NCBI GenBank assembly: GCA_038503035.1
Contig: JAVSML010020391.1
Span: forward strand, 114,331-178,330
Source of the DNA: Crocodylus rhombifer
Lineage: Eukaryota; Chordata; Crocodylia; Crocodylidae
Direction: 5' to 3'
DNA length: 64,000 nucleotides
Of the stretch, positions 50,609-60,310 are shown piece by piece. Numbering within the stretch: position 1 is the first letter of the stretch; each line of letters begins with the position of its first letter. Position numbers and translations under genes: made by a program. Below the pieces are notes generated by a model. It saw only the letters and a program-made list of their open reading frames with translations. It had not been told where the DNA came from and ran no database searches.

Positions 50609-51499
50609 TTAGTGACAAGGTTTCAAGCCCCCGGCGTTTACTGTTTAGGTAGAAGCAAAGTCCTCCGACAGACAGCCGCGGGGGGAGAGGGCTGGGCGTT
50701 TGTACCGGCTGAGCCGCAAAATAAAACCCTTCTGCTGGGGGTGAAAATCCCGCCGGCTTCGGCAGAGAGGAAGGTTTGGTTGTGAAGCGAGCGAAGGGGA
50801 CGGCGGGGGACGGGACACGCGGGAGGGAGGCAGGGACGCCGCGTGGCCGGGGAGCGGGGCAGGGTCCGGCGGGCGGCGGCGGGAGCTACCCAGCCACGTC
50901 CCGCGTTCAGAGGAGCGTGGCCGGGAGGGAGGTGCCTGCTTCCCCGCTTGCGACAGACTCTGCTTTCCACCCCCTCCTCTCCCGGGGCACGCTCGCCCCC
51001 TCTCCGCGCCCGCTCGTCTGGTGCGGGGCGTTGTCCGGAGCCAGCGCGGCCAAGCACCTTCCTTACGGCCCGAGCCCTTCGCATGCACCGCCGGGGCCCG
51101 CACACGGGCAGCCCCCCGGGGTCCATCAGCTCGGGATCGCGCCCCACTTCCCCGTGCCGCACACGCCTGCCGGCCCCTGCTTTGTCCCTGGCCGGCTTTG
51201 CGCACAGAAGGTCGCCGCCGCGAGCACGAGCTGCCCGGGGAGAAAGGAGGCCGAGGCACCAGAACAAGGAGATCCGGGGATCTGACTTTACTGGAGGCCT
51301 CGCCCCCTCCCCGAGGCAGAACAAAGGGGTGCGGGACATCTCGGCCGGAGCCGCTCCGCCACCCCGGGAAGCCGCGGCGCCCCTTACCCCCTGCGCTAGG
51401 CGACCCCCGCCTTGGGCATCGGGCCTGGGCACTGAGCTGGGGCAATTATTCGGGGGAGGGGGAAGAGCCCCGACCCGGAAAGCCCCTGAGCTGCTGTGT

Positions 51500-51960
51500 G
51501 TCAGTGGCTGGTTCATCAATCAGCCGGACATAGAGCAGACCCGGCCTCTCTTTGCGGAGTGTTTGCTTTTTCACCAATTATTGCGGCCCTGCAGCTCTTT
51601 TTGTTGATACAGTAGTTCGAAAAAGTGCTAATGTTCATTTATCAGGGGCCGAGCCCGGGACTCCCCCTCGGTGCGATTCTTCCGCAAATATAAACACGCG
51701 GCGAAGGGCCGAGCCGAAAGCCCCCATTTGTTTCTAAACTGCGGTATTAAAAGTGCTGCAGTGTTGAAGATAAAGCGGAGGATAACGCCGTCTGTCTCCA
51801 ATGAATGTCTCCCCGAAGCACTAATGACATTCCAAATGATCGCTCCGGCTTATCTCGCAATTAATCACATCCACCTTTGCAGCCGGGGCACTGGGATTGG
51901 GAGGGAGGGTGTGATCCGGACCCCGCAGGCTCCAATTAATAATATTTTATATGCAGGCAG
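51500..51960 (+). promoter_or_regulatory. Candidate NKX2-5 upstream enhancer
   Basis: A repeat-free, AT-containing block inside the CpG domain, 2.5-3.0 kb upstream of the NKX2-5 ATG. Visible sites: GATA motifs TTATCA (51639), AGATAA (51768) and TTATCT (51850); forkhead-like TGTTTGC and ATAAACA (about 51560 and 51688); a TEAD/M-CAT site ACATTCCA (51827-51834); and homeodomain cores CAATTATTG and AATTAATCA. Known mouse and chick Nkx2-5 cardiac enhancers upstream of the gene depend on GATA and Smad inputs. Orthology to one of them is inference. Confidence 0.5.
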
Positions 51961-52156
51961 CTTTCACCTCGGGGAGCACACGCAGGCGTGCACACACGCA
52001 CACCCCTGCACACGCACACTGGGTTCAGGGGAGCCTGTCCCCGCCAGACCCAGAGCAGGTCTCCCAGGGCTGCGGGGAAGGGGATAAACCTCTGATCACT
52101 GAGGGGAAACCAAGCGTAGGCCCTGTGTGAGACACTGCCTCATGTAGATCCCCTCT

Positions 52157-52272
52157 GGTCCCAGAGATCCCTTTTCACCATCATCAAGAAGGAAAACATC
52201 AGGGAGGACTACCCAAAAAACAGACACTAACATCCGCCCTGTTCACTGAGCAGTACCAATGAAAAACAGATA
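52157..52272 (+). repeat. Unnamed dispersed repeat, copy 1
   Basis: GGTCCCAGAGATCCCTTTTC, ATCATCAAGAAGGAAAACAT and ATGAAAAACAGAT align collinearly with 59511-59630 at roughly 70-75% by eye. Family unknown. Confidence 0.6.
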
Positions 52273-53116
52273 CTCTAGGAGGTGAACAAAACACTTGCCC
52301 TCCACCTAGACTCACCTAGGGAGGTGGGAGACAGCAGCATCATGGCCCTTCAGAGATGGGCAGCTGGCTGGCAAAGGCGCAAACAAGGACGGCGAGTTAC
52401 TTGTTACACAAACCAGAGAGCCTCATATTCTTGGCCTGCAAACTTGCCCTGAAAGGCCACACACTGGACCAGAAGCAATACCACTGTTCCTGTACCCACC
52501 ACGTGAGCAAAACCAAATCCTCGTTATGAGCTGAAGAAGCCAACTTTGTGCTCCAAAACCTTGCTAAACCTTCCCCCAACCAGGCAGTTGGTCCAATTCA
52601 ATATATCACCCTTTCAAAATACCCTTGTCTCTGACATAAATGTCGAGGGGAAGGGGTTGAAAATGCAGCTCACTGCTCCCTTTAGGAACAGAAGAGTTGG
52701 CATTGACTGGGGCAGACCAGAGGCCCATCTTGCCCAGTCTCCCGTCACAAGGGGCAGGGAGTGGATGCAGAAGGGGAGACTGAAGAGATAGGAGCAGGGT
52801 TTTCTCCACTGTTCCTCTCTCACTTGCAGCCGCCTAATTCCTTGTTGGATCTAGCTGAACTGCCAGCTTCCACCACGGCTGGTGGCCCTGAGCACCATGC
52901 CTTAAGGACAGCCAGGTGAAAAATAGCTTCCTTTAGAAGTTTTATGTTGTGACCCCTACTGCTTGCCTGGTAAGAGCGAGCCCCATCATCAACCCCACTG
53001 CCCTTCCCTTGGCCATTCAGTATCTGTAAACCCTTCTCATGCCCACCTCAGGCAGCTCTTTGCCAACCAGGATAGGCCTGGCCTCACTGCTCTCGTCCCA
53101 TTGCACATGCAGGGAG

Positions 53117-53149
53117 AGGCCAGGCCAGGCCAGGCCAGGCCAGGCCAGG
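53117..53149 (+). repeat. (AGGCC)n microsatellite
   Basis: Six to seven AGGCC units in perfect tandem. Confidence 0.95.
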
Positions 53150-53177
53150 GGACCCACGCAGCCTGAGGGCCAAGAGC

Positions 53178-53270
53178 TCCTAAATCCTGGATGCAAGGAG
53201 TAGAGGTCATCTAGTCCAGCTCCCTGCTCAAGGCAGGAGTCTCTAAACCAGGTTAGTCGCTTGTGAAGGG
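53178..53270 (-). mobile_element. CR1 LINE fragment, minus orientation
   Basis: AGGTCATCTAGTCCAGCTCC followed by CTGCTCAAGGCAGGA is the reverse complement of the conserved CR1 3' region. Right boundary uncertain. Confidence 0.6.
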
Positions 53271-53514
53271 CAGCCTGGGCAGCAGTGGGCACATACATGC
53301 CCTCCACATCTGTGTGCCTGGAAAGAAATCAAGCCCTCCTTGTCCCTATTTGAAGAGCTCTTTGTACAAGGAAGTCCACCCTAGCCCAGCCCAGGCAGGG
53401 GGGCCTGGAGGAGTTAATCCTCCTCCCTCCTACCCAGCACGTCCCAGAGCAGTGACACCCCGGCCTGGGAAAGGCTGGCTGCAGAGCAGCAGGCTGGAAG
53501 ACCCGCACCCCCCT

Positions 53515-53700
53515 CCCCCATTAAATAGCAATATTTCAGGCCGCTCTGTACACACTCATCTCTCAAACTGTCATCGCGAGCTCCGGATCTGGTTCCCTGA
53601 CAAAAAGCTACCGGGACGCTCGCGGCCGCTCGCAGCAAGAATTTTAATTGAATCGGATGTTGCTCCTTCATCGGATAGCGGCGGCCGGGGAGATAAGGCG
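53515..53700 (+). promoter_or_regulatory. Candidate NKX2-5 proximal control element
   Basis: A mixed AT/GC, repeat-free block 0.8-1.0 kb upstream of the ATG. It has a GATA site AGATAAGG (53691-53698) and AT-rich words TTAAATAGCAATATTT and ATTTTAATTG. Likely cis-regulatory by position; function not shown. Confidence 0.4.
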
Positions 53701-53701
53701 G

Positions 53702-53723
53702 CCCCGGCCCCGGCCCCGGCCCC
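53702..53723 (-). repeat. GGGGCC repeat (minus strand), 3+ units
   Basis: CCCCGG tandem on the + strand, i.e. GGGGCC on the minus strand. Confidence 0.9.
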
Positions 53724-54073
53724 GCGTGGGGGGGACCCGCCGGCCGGGAGGAAGGGGGCTCATGACTTCCCCGCTGCTGGGGCCCGGCGGGAGGTGCGGG
53801 CGGGGGCACGGAGCAGCCCGCCGCCCCCCGCCCTGCCCGGGGAGGCCGGGGCCGAGGCCAGGCGCACTCACCCGCTCGCCTCGGGACGGTCCTCCGCTCC
53901 CCGCCTGCAGGCACCGCTCCCGCCTTATGTCCGGGGCGCGGGGAGGGCAGCGCGGAGGCGGCCGGAGCGGCCTCTGCCCTGTCCCCAGGTCCCGGCCCCG
54001 GGCCCTGCCCCGCGCGGCCTCCATCCGGCACGGGCTCAGGCAGGGGAGGCCTCAGTGCCCTGCCCCGCTCCCG

Positions 54074-54121
54074 CCCCGGCCCGGCCCCGGCCCCGGCCCC
54101 GGCCCCGGCCCCGGCCCCGGC
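54074..54121 (-). repeat. GGGGCC repeat (minus strand), 6 perfect units
   Basis: Six perfect CCCCGG units (54085-54120) preceded by an imperfect one, about 390 bp upstream of the NKX2-5 ATG. The template strand is G-rich and could form G-quadruplexes. Confidence 0.95.
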
Positions 54122-54294
54122 GGCTGTGCAGCGCCCGGAGGCGGCGTCGGGGCCGCTCCCCCGGCGGGCGCCCTGCTGGGAAGGGGGCGGGGGGGACCGC
54201 ACGGCGGCTCCCGGCTCCTCCGGCCCGTTTCCTGCAGCTGCCCGCGTGACCCGTGGGCCCGGCCGGCCCGGGGAGCGGGAGAAATCCCCGCCGG

Positions 54295-54390
54295 CCCTTT
54301 AAGGGCGCGGGGCCGTTTTGGCGCTGCATGCCTATATTAGGTGACACGCGGCTGGGCCTCCCCCGCCGCCGCCCCGGCTCGGCCAATGGC
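54295..54390 (+). promoter_or_regulatory. NKX2-5: NKX2-5 core promoter
   Basis: Contains the palindrome CCCTTTAAGGG (54295-54305), a TATA/CArG-like CCTATATTAGG (about 54330-54340) and a CCAAT box in GGCCAATGGC (54381-54390). The TATA-like site would place initiation near 54360-54370, about 145 bp before the start codon. The CCAAT box then lies downstream of that site, so an alternative start is possible. Confidence 0.55.
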
Positions 54391-54509
54391 AGGCTCCGGG
54401 CCCCCCAAAACCGCCCGGTCCCTCCTCCCCGCCCGCGCCCCGCGCTCCCTGCCCCAGCCCGCCCGGCCGCGGGCGCGGGGATGCTGCGCCGCGCTCCGCC
54501 ACCTGCACC

Positions 54510-54789
54510 ATGTTCCCCAGCGCCGCCGGCACCACGCCCTTCTCGGTGAGGGACATCCTCAACCTGGAGCAGCAGCAGCAGCCCGGCGGCCTGGCCTCCA
54601 TGGAGCTGGCGGGCCTGGCCTCGCCGTCCTGCCTGCTGGCCGCCTTCAAGCACGAGCCCTTCGCCGCCGAGGCCGCGGCCCTGCCGGAGCTGGGCGAGGA
54701 GCTGGCCCCGGCGCACCCCGCCAGGAGCCCCGCCGCCTGCTACGGCAAGACCTACGCCGACATGGGCTCGGCCAAGGGCGGCAAGACAG
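54510..54789 (+). CDS. NKX2-5: NKX2-5 exon 1, coding part
   Basis: 280 bp from ATG to the donor AG|GTAGGG at 54790. Encodes residues 1-93, with the TN domain, the Ala/Leu-rich linker and [14 protein letters not shown]. It ends one base into the codon for Asp94. Confidence 0.97.
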
Positions 54790-56219
54790 GTAGGGCGGGC
54801 GCGGGCAGCGCGGCTCGGCCTCCCCGCGCCAGCCGGGCCCGCGGGCCGAGAGCCGGGAGGGCGGCAGCATGGCCCGTGCCGCGCTGGCAGTAGTAGTGAC
54901 CGGGTAGCAGCACTAGCGCTGTGCTCATATCACAGTAACGACGAAACACTGTGCTGTACCGGACTCCGGTCTACTATACTCGCAGCCCAGTAGTGGTGAG
55001 TATAGTAGGAGTCACGATAATACTGTATTATAACAACACTTTGTAATACGACGCCCTGAAGTGGTGCTAAGAGGGTGGCAAGAGTCTCGTCTCGGTGGCC
55101 GCAGGGGACAGGCCGGGCAGGAATGGGCGCACTTGGCACGGGGCAAGCCGAGGTTGGGTGTTGCAGCTTTCTCACGTTGCAGGCGGTTGGTTAAAGGCTG
55201 GCCCCAGCAGGCCGGCGAGGCCGCGGACTGCTCCCCGGTGGCAGTTTCAAAGCAGGCGAAACAAGCGCGTGTCTAGACAGGGCTGGTCCTGCCTGGAGCG
55301 GGTCCCTGCCAGCCCGACGCCTCTAGGATCCCCGGGATACTACACGCGGGGCCCCGATCCCCGGCGGCCCCCGGGAGCCAGCCCTCGGGACGGCGCTGCC
55401 CGCGGATCGAGGAGCCCGGCCGGCCCCGGCCCCGGCCCCGGCCCCGGCCCGCGGCTGCTGGGAGCACAGGGATGGTTTAAGGGGAGAGTTTTGCTGACTC
55501 CAGGCCCCGGGGCGCCGGGAGCTGCGGGAGGAGCGGAGCGCCGGGCTAAGGGCGGCGGGCCGGGCCGGGGCAAGCCCCGGAGCTCGCCGCTGACTGCGCC
55601 GCGTGTCTGTTTCGCCCCAGACCTGTGCTCCCTGCAGGAGCAGGAGAAGCGGGACGTGGAGGAGCCCGACCGCCCCCGGCAAAGGAAGCGCAGGAAACCG
55701 CGCGTCCTCTTCTCGCAGGCGCAAGTGTACGAGCTGGAGCGGCGCTTCAAGCAGCAGAAGTACCTGTCGGCCCCGGAGCGGGACCACCTGGCCAGCGCGC
55801 TGAAGCTCACGTCCACGCAGGTGAAGATCTGGTTCCAGAACAGAAGGTACAAATGCAAGCGGCAGAGGCAGGACCAGACGCTGGAGATGGTGGGCGCGCC
55901 GCCGCCCCGCCGCATCGCCGTGCCCGTGCTGGTGCGGGACGGGAAGCCCTGCCTGGGCGAGTCCTCGCCCTACAGCCCCCCGTACAACGTGAGCATCAGC
56001 CCCTACAGCTACAACGCCTACCCCGCCTACCCCAGCTACGGCGGCCCGGCCTGCAGCGCCAGCTACAGCTGCAGCTACCCGGCCGTGCAGGCCGTGCCGC
56101 CCTCGGCCGCCGGCAGCGGCTTCGTCAATTTCGGCGTCGGGGACTTGAACTCCGTGCAGGCGCCGCTGCCGCAGGGCAGCGCGGGCATCTCCACGTTGCA
56201 CGGGATCCGCGCCTGGTAG
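54510..56219 (+). CDS. NKX2-5: Homeobox protein Nkx-2.5, complete
   Basis: Join 54510-54789, 55621-56219; 292 residues. An NK-2 class homeodomain transcription factor that specifies cardiac progenitors and conduction tissue, working with GATA4 and TBX5 in the nucleus. The TN (Engrailed-like repressor) motif FSVRDILNL is at residues 11-19, followed by a four-Gln run. The homeodomain spans residues 117-176 ([20 protein letters not shown] ... ) with [11 protein letters not shown] in helix 3 and the diagnostic Tyr54. The NK2-specific domain ([16 protein letters not shown]) is at about 188-203. A tyrosine-rich region ([15 protein letters not shown]) and the terminal GIRAW follow. The length is close to chick NKX2.5 and shorter than human (324). 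The start ATG sits in CACCATGT, a good Kozak context. One intron, as in all vertebrates. Confidence 0.98.
54885..55060. repeat. Low-GC patch with palindromes in NKX2-5 intron
   Basis: CTACTATACTC (54971-54981) pairs with GAGTATAGTAG (54998-55008), and ATAATACTGTATTAT (55017-55031) is near-perfectly self-complementary. GTAGTAG/TAGTAGT words recur. It contrasts sharply with the GC-rich intron around it. Confidence 0.75.
55424..55447 (-). repeat. GGGGCC repeat (minus strand), 4 units
   Basis: Four perfect CCCCGG units on the + strand within the NKX2-5 intron. Confidence 0.95.
55621..56219 (+). CDS. NKX2-5: NKX2-5 exon 2, coding part
   Basis: 599 bp to TAG at 56217-56219. Encodes residues 94-292: [19 protein letters not shown], the whole homeodomain (55689-55868), the NK2-specific domain, the tyrosine-rich region and GIRAW. 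An upstream open frame runs through the intron into this exon; it is not coding. Confidence 0.97.
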
Positions 56220-56650
56220 AGCCGCGCGGGGACGGCTGAACCCCGCCGGGCCCCGGGTGCCCGCCGGCCGGGGCTCAGGCAGCCGCAAGGAAGGCGCTAG
56301 CCTGGTTGCTGCGGGGGCACGCCCGGTTAGGCGTGCGTGCGGGGGGGCCTTTCCCTAGTGCAGCTGCCAGCCCCCGGCCCGGGGCAGCCCGTGACGACCC
56401 CGCGCACCCGCCCCCAGCCGGCTTCTCCCCTTGGCACCCCGCATGCTGCCCCTGCACGCCCCGTCCGGGCCCAGGCGCGGCGGGCGAGGGGCGCGGGCTG
56501 CCGCCGCAGAGCCGCTTCCCCGGCCCTCGCCCGCCCGACGGCACGCTCCCCGGGGCGCCGGTCCCTGCACCGCGCGCGAGTCCGCACGGCCGCCGCCGCC
56601 GCCGCCCCGCTGTCCGAGCCTCATTAAAGAGAGTGGCTTCACGTGGCTCG
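56220..56650 (+). other. NKX2-5: Probable NKX2-5 3'UTR
   Basis: GC-rich, non-coding. The first plausible poly(A) signal is ATTAAA at 56623-56628, giving a UTR of ~425 bases. Confidence 0.5.
56623..56628 (+). terminator. NKX2-5: Candidate NKX2-5 poly(A) signal ATTAAA
   Basis: The only AATAAA/ATTAAA-type hexamer in the first several hundred bases after the stop. Confidence 0.5.
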
Positions 56651-57050
56651 GCTCCGCCGCCTTCCTTCCCGCGGCCCGGCCCGCTACCCGCAGCGCCGGC
56701 CGCCCGCGCTGCGTCCCCCGTCTGCCCGCGGCCGGGCCTCACCAGCCCCGCCACCGCTTTTGCCGCAGAGCCCGCAGGCTACCGGCCCCGGCAGCGGGAC
56801 AGCGCCCTGGCCCGGCCCCGCAGACCTCTGGGCTCCTCCCGGCGGCTGCCCGGGTCCGAGCACCCTGCGAAGCCCCCCAGCCCTGCCGGCCCTCATCAGA
56901 CCGGGAGTGGGGCTGCCGCCCACGGGGATTGCCCGATCCCACCTCAGCCAGAGCTGGGCCCCCTGCCCTGCCGCTGAGTGGCCCAGCAGTGCCCCCGACC
57001 TCTCCAGGATCCGGCCCTTAGCGGTCCCTTGAGGGACCCGGGGAATGCAG
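56651..57050. other. CpG-rich 3' flank of NKX2-5
   Basis: GC-rich non-coding sequence; CpG density falls abruptly near 57.05 kb. No gene seen. Confidence 0.6.
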
Positions 57051-58129
57051 CCGGGTGCAGACTGCTCCCTCGCTTAGGATTAAGCACACAGTAGCACTGG
57101 AGACGGAGAGTACAGCAGGGTCAAGGGGAAGGAGGGATTTCATCCAGTCCCAGGCTCCATCTCCCCCTCAGTACATCCTTCTCACACATACCAGGTTGGG
57201 CCGGGGGAGTGCTCCTACCGCTCACACAGCCCTCTCTACCCTTAGAATGGCACACAGTTTTCTCAGGAGCTTTCTGGAGAAGGCAAGCAGCTCCTGAAAC
57301 TCCAGCTGGCTTGCCCTCTGCAGAGGCAGCTCAAGACAGTATATTTGGGACTGATTTATAGTGCTGCACTGTACTTAGGGCTGAGAGGGATCAATGCACT
57401 GTGGACGCTGCCTGAAAAGCTCCTCACACACTCCCCTCCTTCCCCCATGCTCCTCCGTTCCTGTGGGAATTGTATCACAAACAGATGTACAGCATGATAA
57501 GACAGGGACTTGGAACAGCAGCCAGAGCCTTGGAGCTGGTTCAGAAAGCGATTTAGGCAGAGAACACGACCGCAGCTGGCTGGAACTGTGTCCTGTACTG
57601 CAGAGGGAACCTGGCAGCTGATCAGGCATCCATGAAGTGAGGTACTGAGTGGGACTTCCATTAGCAGGGATTGGGACTGAGGCACCAGGGAAGGGGAGAG
57701 TGACTCCCAGAGCACACTGGATGCAGATCCAGTGCACATGCCTCCACCTGCCACAGAGGTGTCCCCCACTTTGCTTCTGGTGCTGCACTCTAAGCTAAAT
57801 CCATTCCTATGAACTCTGTGCTTAGTGGAGGAGCCCCTTGGCTGGGTGCAAACTACAGTAAAGTTACGGGGGATTTTCAAACCATGGTTAGGTTATTTAG
57901 ACACCCAGTTCCTATCCATTTCAGGGATTAGCTGGCTTTGAAAAATCTGATTCCATGCAGTTATATCCATTTCTCTGCCTAGCTAGCATCACTTCATGTC
58001 TACATTACACTGCCACAGGGAAGTGCGGGAGGACAGGACTTCCTTTAATACTGTGTGGAGTATCACTGAGACACAGTGCCCTTTGGAGTAGAGTCTGAGC
58101 TCACCACTCCTCCCCCAAACTCTTTAGCA
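57051..58129. other. Downstream intergenic sequence
   Basis: No gene seen. A short GATTTTCAAAC/TTTGAAAAATC ancient-repeat fragment is at about 57870-57950. Confidence 0.45.
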
Positions 58130-58340
58130 CAGGTGGACAACCTGTGGCACTCCTGCCCTAAGTGGCACAGGCCAAGAACCAGGGCAGGAAGCAGAGAACA
58201 GAGCAGCAGGTTAGGCAGAGCGCAAAGATGAGGATACGGAAGGCAGCACAGCAGACTGGGAAGAGGAAAGCGATCAAAGCACCACTCAGGGAGGGTGTTG
58301 GGCTAATTTCTGGCATGCCTGCCAAAAAGGTTGGCCACTG
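58130..58340 (+). mobile_element. hAT-like non-autonomous element, copy 2
   Basis: CAGGTGGACAACCTGTGGCA ... AAAAAGGTTGGCCACTG. The 8-bp target duplication is CTTTAGCA (58122-58129) / CTTTAGAA (58341-58348), 7 of 8. Same interior as copy 1 (GGGCAGGAAGCAGAGAACAG; GGGCTAATTTCTGGCA). 211 bp, the same length as copy 1. Confidence 0.85.
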
Positions 58341-59510
58341 CTTTAGAACAAGTGAGCTGACGTAGATGTTTAAGTGCCTACTTTAGGCTTCACATACAAG
58401 GCAGTAGCACAATTGCCTTCAATGCTTAGCCCTGCTTGGTTTCAGACTAGTAAACTGTATACTAAGGGCTGTATATAACTTACGTGAAATCACACAGTCC
58501 ATAAAGTAACCAGATAATCCATGCCAGCAGGCTGCATTGTAAAATACTGAATTAATAGCAAATTCCTTGTCTTTTGCAGTTTCTTTCAATCTGGGGAATC
58601 ACTATCCCCAAATAGACTTGCAGTTGCCAACTGACAAATGGACCTGAATTTTATTCCTTGCATCCAGAGAATCTTTGGAGCTGCATGGGTAGTTTTTTTT
58701 TTTCAGAAAAAGAAGTATAATTCTGTTTTCTTCTCCTGTTTTCCTGCAGGGAGACACTGTCATGCCAGGGATTAAGCTACCAAGCTCAATGTTCTTGAAT
58801 AGCCCAGTAGGAATACATGCCTTTTCCCCACGCCAAATACATACTTACCAGGTGTAAGTAGACCCATATCCATGAGTGCCTTATTCATATAATCCTGGTT
58901 AGGCTAATTGATTATAAAGAATCAACATCTTTCAGAGAATGTTGTAGGTAGTTCTGACGGGTAGACAAGAAACAGGCTTGCACACCATAGTCTGTTTCTG
59001 CATCACCTGACACCTTGGACAGTCATTGACACCAACAGGACACACCAAGTGTAAAATGTCTTCCTCCTGTTCTGATCTCAGGACAGGAGGAGGCCAATTC
59101 CAACTAACATGGAGTGTATTTGCAAAATTAACTCAAGTCAGTGTGGTTTTAGCAAAGTATGCCAGACCATCATGTAACAAATGAACATATCCAACCAGGC
59201 AGCCACTTTCAGCCTCCCAAATGAATTTTAAAAAAACCTGCTTATAGTGCAGCAGTGTGACCAGACAAGACTCTGCTGAAGGACAAAATCATCTCACCCA
59301 GAATTAAGAGCTAAACAGCATTTCACTTCCTTTTCATATGGGGAAAAAAAAATGATGGATGAGAAAAGCAACTGGAATATACTTAATTGGCCTCACCAAC
59401 TGTTTTTCCTATCCAAAATGCTACGTAATTCAAATTCAAGTTTAGTTCCAGCCTGTACCTCACAGCTTTACTACAGCTTGTCCAACACTCTGGGCCTTGT
59501 GGTCCCATAG

Positions 59511-59630
59511 AGATCCCTTCTCACACTCATCAAGAAAAAAAACATCTTGCAGGATCACCTAAGAAACAACCAGCAGCAAATGTAAAATCTTTCCTTTTAC
59601 AACTTAGCAGTAGCAATTGAAAAACAGACT
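59511..59630 (+). repeat. Unnamed dispersed repeat, copy 2
   Basis: GGTCCCATAGAGATCCCTTC, CTCATCAAGAAAAAAAACAT and TTGAAAAACAGAC; homologous to 52157-52272 in the same orientation. Confidence 0.6.
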
Positions 59631-60224
59631 AGATTATAGCTACTGACTCTAGTTACAGCTTCTTTAAGTACCACCTCTTCTGTTTATCTGATGGGTTCAC
59701 ATTAAAGTATCTCTAATTTTTCCAGCATAGTTTTACTCAGCTTTAAGATGAAAACCACCTCTTCAGCTGGCCAGTTTTTCCTAGTCTATTACTGACTGTT
59801 CTCAGAAACACATATTGGCTTGATGGACCCATGGCTTGATCTGGTAAAAGTAAATCCTAGGCTAGTTGTTTTTTTTTTTTTTTTTTACTTGATTTCATCA
59901 CCTTACGCACCTTTGTCAAGCCAAGTTACTGGAACTGAAAACATTTATTTTATGCAAAATCACCCTGTGAATCATGAAATCTTGTTGGCAGATCTTTACA
60001 TTAGGAGGGTACTGAGACCAGAAGTAAACTATTTCCAGGGCTTTGAATAAAAGCAAAAGCTGTTAGAAGCCCAGTTAAAAAAAAACAAAAAACTCAGAGA
60101 AACAAGTCAGTGGCACTTCTTAATCAGTTCCATGTACTGAACAATCAATGTATTACCACAGCAAGATATAAAATATTTTAAGCCATCCCTGCTTAAAATA
60201 GCATGTGTGGTGTCATCAAAAGAA

Positions 60225-60310
60225 ACATGGGGCAGTGGATAGAGCACAATGCTAAGGGGCAGGAGATCTGGCAGTTTCCCAGCTTTGCTACACGAACCCC
60301 AAGCCTGCAT
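60225..60310 (+). mobile_element. tRNA-derived SINE head, degenerate
   Basis: GGGGCAGTGGATAGAGCACA (A-box-like), then GGCAGGAGATCTGGCAGTTT and CCCAGCTTTGCTAC follow a tRNA-SINE/MIR-type head. A matching tail is at 60513-60600, so both may belong to one interrupted element. Confidence 0.45.

Larger units (their letters stand above)
46900..51960. other. Large CpG-rich domain upstream of NKX2-5
   Basis: From ~46.9 kb the sequence becomes strongly GC- and CpG-rich and stays so to ~51.5 kb, then grades into an AT-containing block. No coding exon or known protein motif can be seen; long open frames here (up to several hundred codons) arise from the lack of TAA/TAG/TGA in GC-rich DNA. Such broad islands surround developmental transcription factor genes (established). 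It could host a non-coding transcript; the sequence alone does not prove one. Confidence 0.7.
51961..53500. other. Intergenic spacer between enhancer block and promoter region
   Basis: No gene. Contains repeats listed separately (52157-52272, 53117-53149, 53178-53270). Confidence 0.5.
54790..55620 (+). other. NKX2-5: NKX2-5 intron
   Basis: An 831-bp GT-AG intron, phase 1. The acceptor is TTTCGCCCCAG ending at 55620. Mostly GC-rich, with an unusual low-GC palindromic patch (54885-55060) and a CCCCGG repeat (55424-55447). Confidence 0.95.

Noticed and set aside
53263..54340. Overlapping 328-, 262- and 230-codon frames upstream of NKX2-5
   Set aside because: Proline/arginine-rich products of CCCCGG repeats and CpG DNA, open on both strands; this is the promoter region.
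55095..55620. Upstream extension of the NKX2-5 exon 2 frame as an alternative N-terminus
   Set aside because: The acceptor CAG at 55620 and the in-phase exon 1 donor give the canonical protein; the extension is GC-rich intron.
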